Assembly (NCBI GenBank): GCA_963722905.1
Contig: CAVROT010000006.1
Location: forward strand, 248,001-312,000
DNA from: CAVROT01 sp963722905
GTDB taxonomy: Bacteria; Pseudomonadota; Alphaproteobacteria; Rhodobacterales; Rhodobacteraceae
Length of the DNA: 64,000 nucleotides
Reading direction: 5' to 3'
Shown here piece after piece: positions 53,576-62,805 of the stretch. Made by a program: the position numbers and the translations under genes. Under the pieces are notes generated by a model. The model searched no databases, had not been told where the DNA came from, and saw only the letters and a list, made by a program, of their open reading frames with translations. The number at the start of each line of letters is the position of its first letter. Within the stretch, counting starts at the first letter, position 1.

Positions 53576-53662
53576 CCATCCTCGGGCCCGACCCGAGGAT
53601 CTTCCTCCCCCATGGGCCGCAGCCATGGGCTGGGAGATCCTCGGGTCGGGCCCGAGGATGAC
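53576..53662. repeat. REP-like inverted pair, right flank of GIY-YIG gene
   Basis: Left unit 53576-53605 and right unit 53632-53662 are inverted copies (right unit GGGAGATCCTCGGG... ending GAGGATGAC). The short interior holds its own small palindrome, CCCATGG/CCATGGG. It ends 22 bases before the glpU ATG and would place a strong hairpin in the glp mRNA leader of glpU. Confidence 0.9.
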
Positions 53663-53684
53663 ACCTGCCCGCGGGGCTGCCACA

Positions 53685-53963
53685 ATGCTTGACTGGATGG
53701 CCTGGACGCTCCCCACCGCGATCTTCTTCGCGACCATCGCCCTGCTGCTGGTGGTCTTCACCGTGCTCGCCATCCGTTACCCCGAGACGCCGCGCACCGG
53801 CATCCTGCGGATCGAGACGACGCGGGGGGACCGGCTCTTCATCACGCTGCTGGGGTCGGGGTTCATCAACCTCGCCTGGCTGGGACTGACCGAGGACCTG
53901 TCGCAGTGGTGGGCGCTGGCCATCTGCGCGGTCTACGCGGTGGCGGTGTTCCGCTGGGTGTGA
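53685..53963 (+). CDS. glpU: Small membrane protein GlpU (DUF2160 family)
   Basis: A 92-residue protein with two or three hydrophobic segments (TAIFFATIALLLVVFTVLAI, residues 10-29; ITLLGSGFINLAWLGL; ALAICAVYAVAVF). DUF2160 proteins occur in glycerol ABC operons of rhizobia and roseobacters between permease and binding protein, as here; the role is unknown, possibly a transporter accessory. ATG 53685 is chosen because upstream in-frame sequence lies inside the palindrome. RBS is weak (GGGGCTG). Confidence 0.8.
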   Translation: MLDWMAWTLPTAIFFATIALLLVVFTVLAIRYPETPRTGILRIETTRGDRLFITLLGSGFINLAWLGLTEDLSQWWALAICAVYAVAVFRWV

Positions 53964-54005
53964 GACACTGACGACAACAAACAAACGAAACGGGAGGACG
54001 ACACG

Positions 54006-55715
<1,710 letters not shown>

Positions 55716-55737
55716 TCCGGGCGATCTGAACTGTCAT

Positions 55738-55767
55738 CCGGGCCGGGGCAACGATGCCCCGGCCCGG
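55738..55767 (+). terminator. Terminator hairpin at the glp operon end
   Basis: Perfect 13-base arms (CCGGGCCGGGGCA at 55738-55750, complement 55755-55767) with an ACGA loop, 22 bases after glpV. It abuts the convergent sulfotransferase-like gene stop at 55768 and can act on both strands. No T-tract. Confidence 0.7.
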
Positions 55768-56853
55768 TCATCGAACCCTGGCCAGCCCGGTATCGAGCCC
55801 AAGCGCCCGTAGGTCGCCTGCGGGCGCCAGCGATGTCCATGCCGATCTGAACTTCCCCATCCAGATTGCGTCCGGCGCCGCCCGGCGCGCCGTCCTGGCA
55901 ACGGGCGTGCCCGCCTGGGCGTCATGCTCCATGACCGCCCGCAGGTCTGCCGCAGCGACCACCGGGCCGCCGGCCGCCCTGATCGCGCCGGCAGGGTCCC
56001 GTGTCAGCGCGTCGTAGCCGATGACGGCGATCCGGCATCCGAAGCGCTGGGCCTGCGCCACGCCGATGACGTGGCGACGCAGCTGCATGGCGAGAGCCGC
56101 AGCACCGACGTTCGGGAAGTGTCGATGCATGCTGACGGCCCAGTCGTCCGGGTCGCGCGTCAGAAAGACCGCACGGTCGGCGTCCAGACCTGCGGCGATG
56201 GCCGCCGCGCCGTCGCTTGCCTGACTGCGGAACTTCAGCGCCAGCGTGCTTTCCGGGTCCAGACCGCGTGTCAGATACCCGGCCGCCTCGGCAGCCAGCC
56301 GTGCCATGTCGGCACGCAGCGCGGCATCTGCCGGGCGGTCGCCGCACAGCGTACCGATGGCGGTGAATGCGTCGTATTCGCTGGCGACATTTGTGCCGGC
56401 AGCCGTCAGGAGCCGTGTCAGAAGGGTGGATCCGCACCGCCCGATGGAAAAGACCGGCAGCGTGCGGGGCAACCGCAATCGTGGCGCGCCCCATGGGACC
56501 CTGGCTGCGCGGGTGGCACGTTCGTACTGCGCCGCGTGGGCGAAGGGCACGGTCCCGATCAGCGCGGTATCCGGAACGTTCACCGCGGTCCACGCGCGAC
56601 GCGCCCGGTCCATCGCGTAGACGGACCAGCCCTCGGGCACGGTCGGCAGGACGGGCAGTGGGACGGAGACGGCCAGATCGCCCGGCGCCGCGATCTCCAG
56701 GGGATGCGGGCGGCATTTACGGACAACCGCCGCACCGAAGGTACGGATATCCCCCGGATCGTCCCGGCGCGGTGCGTTTCCGATAGCCCGCGCGCCGATG
56801 GCGCGCCGCTCAGAACCGGTCAAGCGGGATGCGCAGGTAGCTGTGGCCGTCAT
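55768..56853 (-). CDS. Sulfotransferase-like protein
   Basis: About 361 residues. The P-loop-like phosphosulfate motif is FSIGRCGSTLLTRLL (about 135-149) and the second cofactor site resembles RAVFLTRDPDDWAVSMHR (about 225-242), which supports the sulfotransferase fold. The acceptor is unknown. The N-terminal 100 residues are not recognised. ATG 56853 overlaps the upstream MBL gene by 44 bases and has GGAGG directly abutting it, so the true start is uncertain and could be the Met near residue 80. Otherwise it forms an operon with the MBL gene. Confidence 0.7.
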   Translation of the reverse strand: MTATATCASRLTGSERRAIGARAIGNAPRRDDPGDIRTFGAAVVRKCRPHPLEIAAPGDLAVSVPLPVLPTVPEGWSVYAMDRARRAWTAVNVPDTALIGTVPFAHAAQYERATRAARVPWGAPRLRLPRTLPVFSIGRCGSTLLTRLLTAAGTNVASEYDAFTAIGTLCGDRPADAALRADMARLAAEAAGYLTRGLDPESTLALKFRSQASDGAAAIAAGLDADRAVFLTRDPDDWAVSMHRHFPNVGAAALAMQLRRHVIGVAQAQRFGCRIAVIGYDALTRDPAGAIRAAGGPVVAAADLRAVMEHDAQAGTPVARTARRAAPDAIWMGKFRSAWTSLAPAGDLRALGLDTGLARVR

Positions 56854-57682
56854 CCTCCGGTGGCGGCATCCGGCCGCCGCGCAGGTTCACCTGCAAGGCA
56901 TGCAGCATCAGTCTCGGCAGTGGCAGCGTGGCATCCCGTGCCTCGCGCAGGGCGACGAAATCGTCGCGGCCGCGCCCGCCGCCGACATGCGGATTACGGG
57001 CGACGTGATCGGCCACAGTCGCCTCCCATGCCGGGGTATCGCGCTCTTGCGTGCAATAGTCGTGCCCGACGAAGACCCGCGTGCCGCCGGGCAGGGCGAG
57101 GATGGCGGCGATGGAGTCCCAAAGCGCCCCGGCGCTGCCGCCCGGAAAATCCGCCCGGGAGGTGCCGACATCGACATGCATGAGCGTGTCCGCCACGATG
57201 GCCGCATCGCCCGCGACCAAAGCGATGGTGGCCAGCGTGTGCCCCGGTACCAGCATGACGCGGGCATCCAGCGATCCGATGGTCAGTGTCTCGCCATCCT
57301 CCAGCAGCCGGTCGTGATCGCGGGCGGTATCGAAGGCTCCGGGCAGGTTGTAGATTCCCGACCAGATCCCGGCGATCTCTGCGCATAATGCCCCCGTGGC
57401 CGTCGGCGCGCCGGTCTGGCCGTGCAGCCAGTGTGCGGCGGTCAGATGGTCGGCGTGGGGGTGGGTGTCGACGATCCACCCGACCGTCAGCCCCTCGCGC
57501 GCGACGGTGTCGAGGATGGCCCGAGCGGTGTCGGTCGTGACAGCGCCGCTGGCGGCGTCGAAGTCCAGCACAGGGTCGACGATGGCGCAGGACTTCGTGG
57601 CGTCGTCGATCAACAGGTACTGGCAGGATCCCGTCGGCGCGTGGTGGTGGCAGATGACGCGCGGGGATGGGTCGGTCGTCAT
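56810..57682 (-). CDS. MBL-fold metallo-hydrolase, ETHE1/persulfide dioxygenase-like
   Basis: A 290-residue metalloenzyme. The metal motif THPHADHLTAA (about 70-80), GHTLATIALV, the DTL of VADTLMHVDVGTSRADFPGG and VGHDY follow the ETHE1/Blh pattern rather than beta-lactamases. ETHE1 enzymes oxidise glutathione persulfide to sulfite. The usual VDPVLDFD start is present. ATG 57682 is chosen because upstream in-frame residues are Arg/Pro-rich and not family-like. Context with a sulfotransferase gene hints at sulfur metabolism, but this is inference. Confidence 0.82.
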   Translation of the reverse strand: MTTDPSPRVICHHHAPTGSCQYLLIDDATKSCAIVDPVLDFDAASGAVTTDTARAILDTVAREGLTVGWIVDTHPHADHLTAAHWLHGQTGAPTATGALCAEIAGIWSGIYNLPGAFDTARDHDRLLEDGETLTIGSLDARVMLVPGHTLATIALVAGDAAIVADTLMHVDVGTSRADFPGGSAGALWDSIAAILALPGGTRVFVGHDYCTQERDTPAWEATVADHVARNPHVGGGRGRDDFVALREARDATLPLPRLMLHALQVNLRGGRMPPPEDDGHSYLRIPLDRF

Positions 57683-57749
57683 GTCCTGCGGCACCTCGTC
57701 AAGCTTGCCCGATCCTATCTTGCGGGACGGGCGGCGGCAAACGCGAGGG

Positions 57750-58397
57750 CTATTCCAGCGCCGCGACGACGCCGCGAAGCGCGGCGATCCCCTCGCCCGT
57801 CTCGGACGAGGTGACGACCAGCTCGGGGTAGGCGGCCGGGTGCTTCGACAGGCCGTCGCGCACCTGATCGAGCGTGCGCTCGCGTGCGGCGGCACCGATC
57901 TTGTCGATCTTGGTCAGCACGGCCTGGAACGTGACGGCCGAGCGGTCGAGGAGGTCCATGATCCCGTCGTCCACCGTCTTGATCCCGTGGCGCGAGTCGA
58001 TCAGCACGAAAGCGCGGCGCAGGGTGGGCCGACCCGAGAGGTATTCGCGCATCACGGCCTGCCAGCCGGCCACGACCTTTACCGGCGCGTTTGCAAAGCC
58101 GTAGCCGGGCAGGTCCACGAGGTAGAGATCGCCCGCGGTGAAGAAGTTGATCTCCTGCGTCCGGCCGGGGGTGTTCGACGCACGCGCGAGGCCCTTCCGG
58201 CCGGTCAGCGCGTTTATGAGGCTGGACTTGCCGACGTTGGAGCGCCCGGCAAAGCAGACCTCGATCCGGTCGGCGGGGGGCAGGCCGTCCATCGCGACGA
58301 CGCCCTTCACGAACGCCGTCTCTCCGGCGAAGATCAGGCGCCCCGCTTCGCGCGCATCCTCGGACGGGTCGGCTTCGGGGAAGGGGAGGCGGTTCAA
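57750..58397 (-). CDS. engB: Ribosome biogenesis GTP-binding protein EngB (YihA/YsxC)
   Basis: A 215-residue GTPase for 50S assembly. G1 AGRSNVGKSSLIN (about 50-62), G3 DLPGYGFA, G4 TKIDK and EngB-specific NTPGRTQEINFF are present. The start is TTG 58397 overlapping the MOSC stop (TTGA), as no ATG fits. It continues the rpmH-rnpA-yidD-yidC-MOSC transcript. Confidence 0.95.
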   Translation of the reverse strand: MNRLPFPEADPSEDAREAGRLIFAGETAFVKGVVAMDGLPPADRIEVCFAGRSNVGKSSLINALTGRKGLARASNTPGRTQEINFFTAGDLYLVDLPGYGFANAPVKVVAGWQAVMREYLSGRPTLRRAFVLIDSRHGIKTVDDGIMDLLDRSAVTFQAVLTKIDKIGAAARERTLDQVRDGLSKHPAAYPELVVTSSETGEGIAALRGVVAALE

Positions 58398-59143
58398 GGC
58401 GTTTCGACCGTATCGCCCGCAGACACGGTTCCGGCCGCCGTGACGGTCGCGTAGACGCCGCAGTCGCGATGTCCCCAGCCGTCGCGCAGTGCCGACAGGA
58501 CGTCGGCGTCGCGTTCGCCGGTTGCCGGGTCCGCCTCGGTCGCACGGCAGCGTTCGATGCGCCCGGTCACGTGCAGGCGGACGCCGCCCAGGACGATGCC
58601 GCGGCCGACCCAGTCGAATTCGGCCCACGGCGTGCCGCCGTCGATGACGATGTTGCCCCGGAACCGCCCCGCATCGAGGTCGCCCCGCCCCAGCCGCGCC
58701 GCGATCTCGCGCAGGGTGGGCAGGGCAATGATCGACAGCGACGCGACGCCGTTGTCGGGCATGCCCGTCGCCGCCGGCGCGGCCACCACGCGGGCCGGCC
58801 CCGGGCGGTCGTCGGGCCAGAACCGGCGCGCCCAGTCGATCAGGGCAGCGCCGTCCTGCGGCAGGTACAGCGGTCTGGTGGGCGCCGCATCCGGGTGCGA
58901 AAAGCTCATGCGGCGGTTGCCATGCGTCGTGACGCGCACCGCCGCCAGCGCCGGGCCCGAGGCGACCTGGAGGAAATTGCGCCGCGGCTGCCAGTCGTCG
59001 ATATCCGGCGCCGCGTCGTTCAGGACGGCGAAGGCCCGGTCGCCCGGCATCGGCCCGCCCGTGTCCAGAGCCACCCGGTCGACCGCCTCTCGCCCGATGC
59101 CTTTGACCGGATACCGCCAAAGGCCGACGACCCGGCAGGTCAC
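58394..59143 (-). CDS. MOSC domain-containing protein
   Basis: A 249-residue protein with the N-terminal beta-barrel (CRVVGLWRYPVKGIGREAVD) and the MOSC domain (RFRGNIVIDGGTPWAEFDWVG, RIERCRATEADPATGERD with the conserved Cys). It matches the short YcbX-like group that accompanies yidC and engB in Rhodobacterales. MOSC proteins handle sulfur or molybdenum-cofactor chemistry; the exact role here is unknown. GTG 59143 overlaps the yidC stop by 4 bases. Confidence 0.9.
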   Translation of the reverse strand: MTCRVVGLWRYPVKGIGREAVDRVALDTGGPMPGDRAFAVLNDAAPDIDDWQPRRNFLQVASGPALAAVRVTTHGNRRMSFSHPDAAPTRPLYLPQDGAALIDWARRFWPDDRPGPARVVAAPAATGMPDNGVASLSIIALPTLREIAARLGRGDLDAGRFRGNIVIDGGTPWAEFDWVGRGIVLGGVRLHVTGRIERCRATEADPATGERDADVLSALRDGWGHRDCGVYATVTAAGTVSAGDTVETP

Positions 59144-60957
59144 TTGGCGTCCGACTTCTTGCGTTTGAAGCTGCGGATGATGTTGCCGAACACGTCCGGC
59201 TTGTACCCCTGGCTGCGCATGATGAGGTACTGCTGGGTGAACGTGATCGTGTTGTTCGCGATCCAGTACAGCACCAGCCCGCTGGCGAAGCTGCCCAGCA
59301 TGAACATGAACACCCACGGCATGAAGGCGAAGATCATCGCCTGCGTCGGATCGGTGGGCGCCGGGTTCAGCTTTTGCTGGATCCACATCGAGATGCCGAG
59401 GAGAATCGGCAGAACGCCCAGCGAGAAGATGAAGAAGATCGAACCGGGATCGGGCGTGTCGTAGGGCAGCAGGCCGAAGAGGTTCAGGATCGACGACGGA
59501 TCCGGCGCGCTGAGGTCGCGGATCCAGGCCAGCCACGGCGCGTGCCGTAGCTCGATCGTGACGAATATGACCTTGTAGAGCGAAAAGAAGATCGGGATCT
59601 GAAGCAGGATCGGCAGACAGCCCGAGGCCGGATTCACCTTGTTGTCCTTGTAGAGCTTCATCATCCCCTGCTGAAGCTTCTGGCGGTCGTCGCCGGACCG
59701 CTCCTTCAGCTTCTCCATCTCCGGCTGGAGCTCCTTCATCTTGGCCATCGAGACGTAGGACTTGTAGGCCAGCGGAAAGAGCACCGCCTTGATCAGCAGG
59801 GTCAGGACGATGATCGACCAGCCCATGTTGCCGATGTAGACGTTGAGGAAGTGCAGAACGTAGAAGATCGGCTTGGTCAGGAAGAAGAAGATCCCCCAGT
59901 CGATGCTGTCGAGGAAGCCGGGGATGCCCTCGTCCAGCTCGTAGCTGCGCAGCGTCTCCCACTCCTTGGCGCCGGCGAAGAGTCGGGTCGTGGTGGTGGC
60001 CGTGGCGCCCGGCGCGATGTCGATGGCGGGCTCGCGCGCCTCGATCTGGTAGATGTCGGCGCCGGGGACGTATTTCACGACCGAGGCAAAGGGTTCGCCC
60101 TGCGTGGGCACCAGCGTGGTCATCCAGTACTTGTCGGTGAACCCGATCCAGCCGTCCTGCGCAACCTCGATGACGTCGGCTGGCGTGCCCTCGCGCGCCA
60201 CGGTGTCGAGGTCGGGCATGTCGTCGTAGTCGATCTCCTGCAACTCGCCATCGGACCGTCGCACGACGCCCTCGTGCAGGATGAAGAACCCGACGACGTC
60301 GGGTTCGTTGTGCCGTGCGACGATGCCGTAGGGGGCCATCCGCACGGACGCGTCGCCGGTGTTCTCGACCGTCTGGTCGACGGTGAACATGTAGCGGTCG
60401 TCGACCGAGATGGTGCGCGTGAAGGTCAGGCCGCTGCCGTTGTCCCAGCGCAGCGTTACCGGCGTATCGGTTGTCAGGCGCGCGCCCTCCGCGGCCTCCC
60501 ACGGGGTGGTGGCACCGGGGACGTCGTCAAAGCCCAGCGCGCCGCCCGGCGCCCATCCGAAGAGGGCGTAGTAGGACTGCGGCGATCCGACGGGCGCCAG
60601 CAGATCGACGATAGGCGAGCCGGGTTCCAGCGTATCGCGGTAGTTCTTGAGCGCCAGTTCGTCGATTCGTCCCCCGGTCAGAGAGATCGAGCCGGCCAGC
60701 GACGGGGTGTCGATGGGAAGTCGCGGCGCCTCGGTCACTTCGGCGGGTGCGGCTGTCGCGGGGGCGGCGGCACTGCCACCGGCGGCGGGCGGCGGGGGCG
60801 CTATGGCGGTATCGGATCCGGGCTGCTGCACCGTCGTCTCTGGCGGCAGGAGCGGCGCGTCGACCTGCGCCTCGGGCGGGAACAGCAGGAACCACACCAG
60901 GATGACGAGAAAGCTCAGCGCCGTCGCGAGGACGAGGTTCCTGTTCTGATTGTCCAT
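59140..60957 (-). CDS. yidC: Membrane protein insertase YidC
   Basis: A 605-residue inner-membrane insertase. The first segment is NLVLATALSFLVILVWFLLF (7-26), followed by a long periplasmic beta-domain (about 60-350) and the conserved five-helix core (NMGWSIIVLTLLIKAVLFPLAYKSYVSMAKMK, ASGCLPILLQIPIFFSLYKV). Start MDNQNRN (60957) is the family-conserved one, although no Shine-Dalgarno precedes it; ATG 60990 is an alternative 11 codons upstream. Confidence 0.96.
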   Translation of the reverse strand: MDNQNRNLVLATALSFLVILVWFLLFPPEAQVDAPLLPPETTVQQPGSDTAIAPPPPAAGGSAAAPATAAPAEVTEAPRLPIDTPSLAGSISLTGGRIDELALKNYRDTLEPGSPIVDLLAPVGSPQSYYALFGWAPGGALGFDDVPGATTPWEAAEGARLTTDTPVTLRWDNGSGLTFTRTISVDDRYMFTVDQTVENTGDASVRMAPYGIVARHNEPDVVGFFILHEGVVRRSDGELQEIDYDDMPDLDTVAREGTPADVIEVAQDGWIGFTDKYWMTTLVPTQGEPFASVVKYVPGADIYQIEAREPAIDIAPGATATTTTRLFAGAKEWETLRSYELDEGIPGFLDSIDWGIFFFLTKPIFYVLHFLNVYIGNMGWSIIVLTLLIKAVLFPLAYKSYVSMAKMKELQPEMEKLKERSGDDRQKLQQGMMKLYKDNKVNPASGCLPILLQIPIFFSLYKVIFVTIELRHAPWLAWIRDLSAPDPSSILNLFGLLPYDTPDPGSIFFIFSLGVLPILLGISMWIQQKLNPAPTDPTQAMIFAFMPWVFMFMLGSFASGLVLYWIANNTITFTQQYLIMRSQGYKPDVFGNIIRSFKRKKSDAK

Positions 60958-61073
60958 TGGGAGGGACCGCCGCCTGTCATTCCGGGTCATGGCGCTTCAA
61001 CAGGCCACCGGGCCAAAGGTCAAGGCGTTTCCCCGCGTCCGGCCCGGGGTCTGCCGCCCCTGCAGGCCGCCCA

Positions 61074-61331
61074 TCAGGGCCGGTCGACAGACCCTGCGCG
61101 GTGTGCGGGACGGGGCGGCACGTCGTCGACGCCGGCAGCGCCCCAGGGATGGCAGCGAAGCACCCGACCGACGGCCAGAAGACCGCCCCGCACCGCTCCG
61201 TGACGCTCCATCGCCTCCAGCGCATAGGCCGAGCATGAGGGATCGTAGCGGCAGTGCATCCCGACCCATGGACTGAACAGTGCCCGGTAGGCCCGCACGG
61301 GAAGGGCCAGCAGGCGCGCCGCCAGGCTCAT
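61074..61331 (-). CDS. yidD: Membrane protein insertion efficiency factor YidD
   Basis: An 85-residue membrane-associated protein with the signature CRYDPSCSAYALEAMERHG (about 27-45) and RCHPWG. It assists YidC-dependent insertion. It overlaps rnpA by 4 bases, and the 116-base gap to yidC holds no gene. Confidence 0.95.
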   Translation of the reverse strand: MSLAARLLALPVRAYRALFSPWVGMHCRYDPSCSAYALEAMERHGAVRGGLLAVGRVLRCHPWGAAGVDDVPPRPAHRAGSVDRP

Positions 61332-61681
61332 CCGTGGACCCGCCCCAGTGCGCGGCGCAGGTCCGCCACAAGGGTCGTGTAGGTCAGCGAAGCGGTGGCC
61401 GTCGCGCGACCGATCAGCACGTAGTCCCATCCGGGGCGCGCCGAGCTTGGAAGGACCTCGCGCGCGACAGCACGGAGCCGCCGCTTTGCGCGATTGCGGG
61501 CCACCGCATTGCCGACCTTGCGCGAACAGGTAAAGCCGCAACGAACCACGCCCGCCGCATCGGGGCGGCGTCTGGCCTGGAGGACGAACCCGGGCATCCG
61601 CACCGCGGCCGCGCGTGCGGCGGCCACGAACTCCGACCGTTTGCGCAGGCGGTCCGGCGGTGCGCCCCGCACGTCCGCCAT
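61328..61681 (-). CDS. rnpA: Ribonuclease P protein component
   Basis: A 117-residue basic protein partnering the RNase P RNA in tRNA 5' maturation. The RNR motif lies in RNRAKRRLRAVAREV (about 64-78) and GFTCSRKVGNAVAR precedes it. It starts 8 bases after rpmH, as in most bacteria. Confidence 0.94.
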   Translation of the reverse strand: MADVRGAPPDRLRKRSEFVAAARAAAVRMPGFVLQARRRPDAAGVVRCGFTCSRKVGNAVARNRAKRRLRAVAREVLPSSARPGWDYVLIGRATATASLTYTTLVADLRRALGRVHG

Positions 61682-61689
61682 CGCGGGTG

Positions 61690-61827
61690 TCAGGCGCTCA
61701 GCGACTTGCGACCGCGGGCACGGCGCGCGTTCAGGATCTTGCGGCCGGCCTTGGTGGCCATCCGCGCGCGGAACCCGTGACGACGCTTGCGCACGAGGTT
61801 CGACGGCTGGAAGGTGCGTTTCGTCAT
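61690..61827 (-). CDS. rpmH: Ribosomal protein L34
   Basis: A 45-residue basic ribosomal protein ([20 protein letters not shown]... ending RGRKSLSA), essentially the universal L34 sequence. It heads the rpmH-rnpA-yidD-yidC operon, and a good promoter lies 60-90 bases upstream. Confidence 0.97.
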
Positions 61828-61886
61828 TCCCGGGTCTCCGTCCTTCGGGCGCGATGCCGTGCGCGCCCCGTCAATCGAAAGCCGGG

Positions 61887-61914
61887 GCTTAGGACCGCCC
61901 GTCCCCGATGTCAA
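61887..61914 (-). promoter_or_regulatory. Promoter of the rpmH-rnpA-yidC operon
   Basis: Perfect -35 TTGACA (61914-61909 on the minus strand), 16-base spacer and CTAAGC (61892-61887) as -10, about 60 bases before the rpmH ATG. A strong -35 with a divergent -10 is usual for alphaproteobacterial ribosomal promoters. Confidence 0.55.
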
Positions 61915-62055
61915 CGAGACTTGGGGGTGTTCCCGGCGCCTTTCGCCCCGATGCCGCGGCATGCCGCCTCCGCCCGGGTCAACCTGTCGTGAGGGCACTG
62001 TCGCGGTGCGGCCCGGCGCGGCATGTGTGAGACGACCCATCCTAAGGATACCGGC

Positions 62056-62805
62056 GTGACCGCACCCAGCCCCGACATGCCGCAGGACCCGACCCGCCGC
62101 CCGACCCTGCTGCGCCACGCCCCCCTTGTCGCCATCGCCGTCGTCGCGGCCATCGGCGCGTTTACCCTGCGCGACTGGCTGAGCTTCGAGACGCTGGCCC
62201 AGAACCGCGAACGCCTGGTCGCGTTTCGCGACGCGAACTACCTGGGCACCCTGGCCGCGTTCGTGGCGGCCTACGTCGCCATCGTCGCCTTCTCGCTGCC
62301 CGGCGCCACTGTCGCCACGCTGACGGGCGGGTTCCTTTTCGCGACCTTCCCCGGTGCCCTCTACAACGTGACGGCGGCGACGATGGGCGCGATGGCGATC
62401 TTTCTTGCCGCGCGCTGGGGGCTCGGTGCCCGCCTCGCCGCGCGGATGGATGCGCAGGGCGGCGCCGTCCGGCGCATCAAGGACGGCATCGACGAGAACC
62501 AGTGGTCCATGCTGTTTCTCATACGCCTCGTGCCGGCGGTGCCCTTCTTCGTCGCGAACCTAGTGCCGGCGCTGGTGGAGGTGCCGCTGTCCCGCTTTGC
62601 CATATCGACGTTCCTCGGGATCATCCCCGGCGCGGTCGTCTATACCTCGGTCGGCGCCGGGCTGGGCGCGGTCTTCGCGGCGGGCGACACCCCGGACCTC
62701 GGCATCATATTCGAGCCGCATATCCTGATGCCCATTCTGGGGCTCTGCGCGCTGGCGCTTCTGCCCGTGGTCGTCCGCGCCGTGCGGGGGCGGGCGGGCG
62801 CGTGA
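62056..62805 (+). CDS. TVP38/TMEM64 family (VTT domain) membrane protein
   Basis: A 249-residue integral membrane protein related to DedA. The core is [29 protein letters not shown], then [41 protein letters not shown], the conserved VTT re-entrant region with the key Arg. GTG 62056 is preferred because AAGGA lies 7 bases upstream; ATG 62023 is possible. The family is linked to lipid scrambling or transport. It overlaps the flavoprotein gene downstream by 4 bases. Confidence 0.88.
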
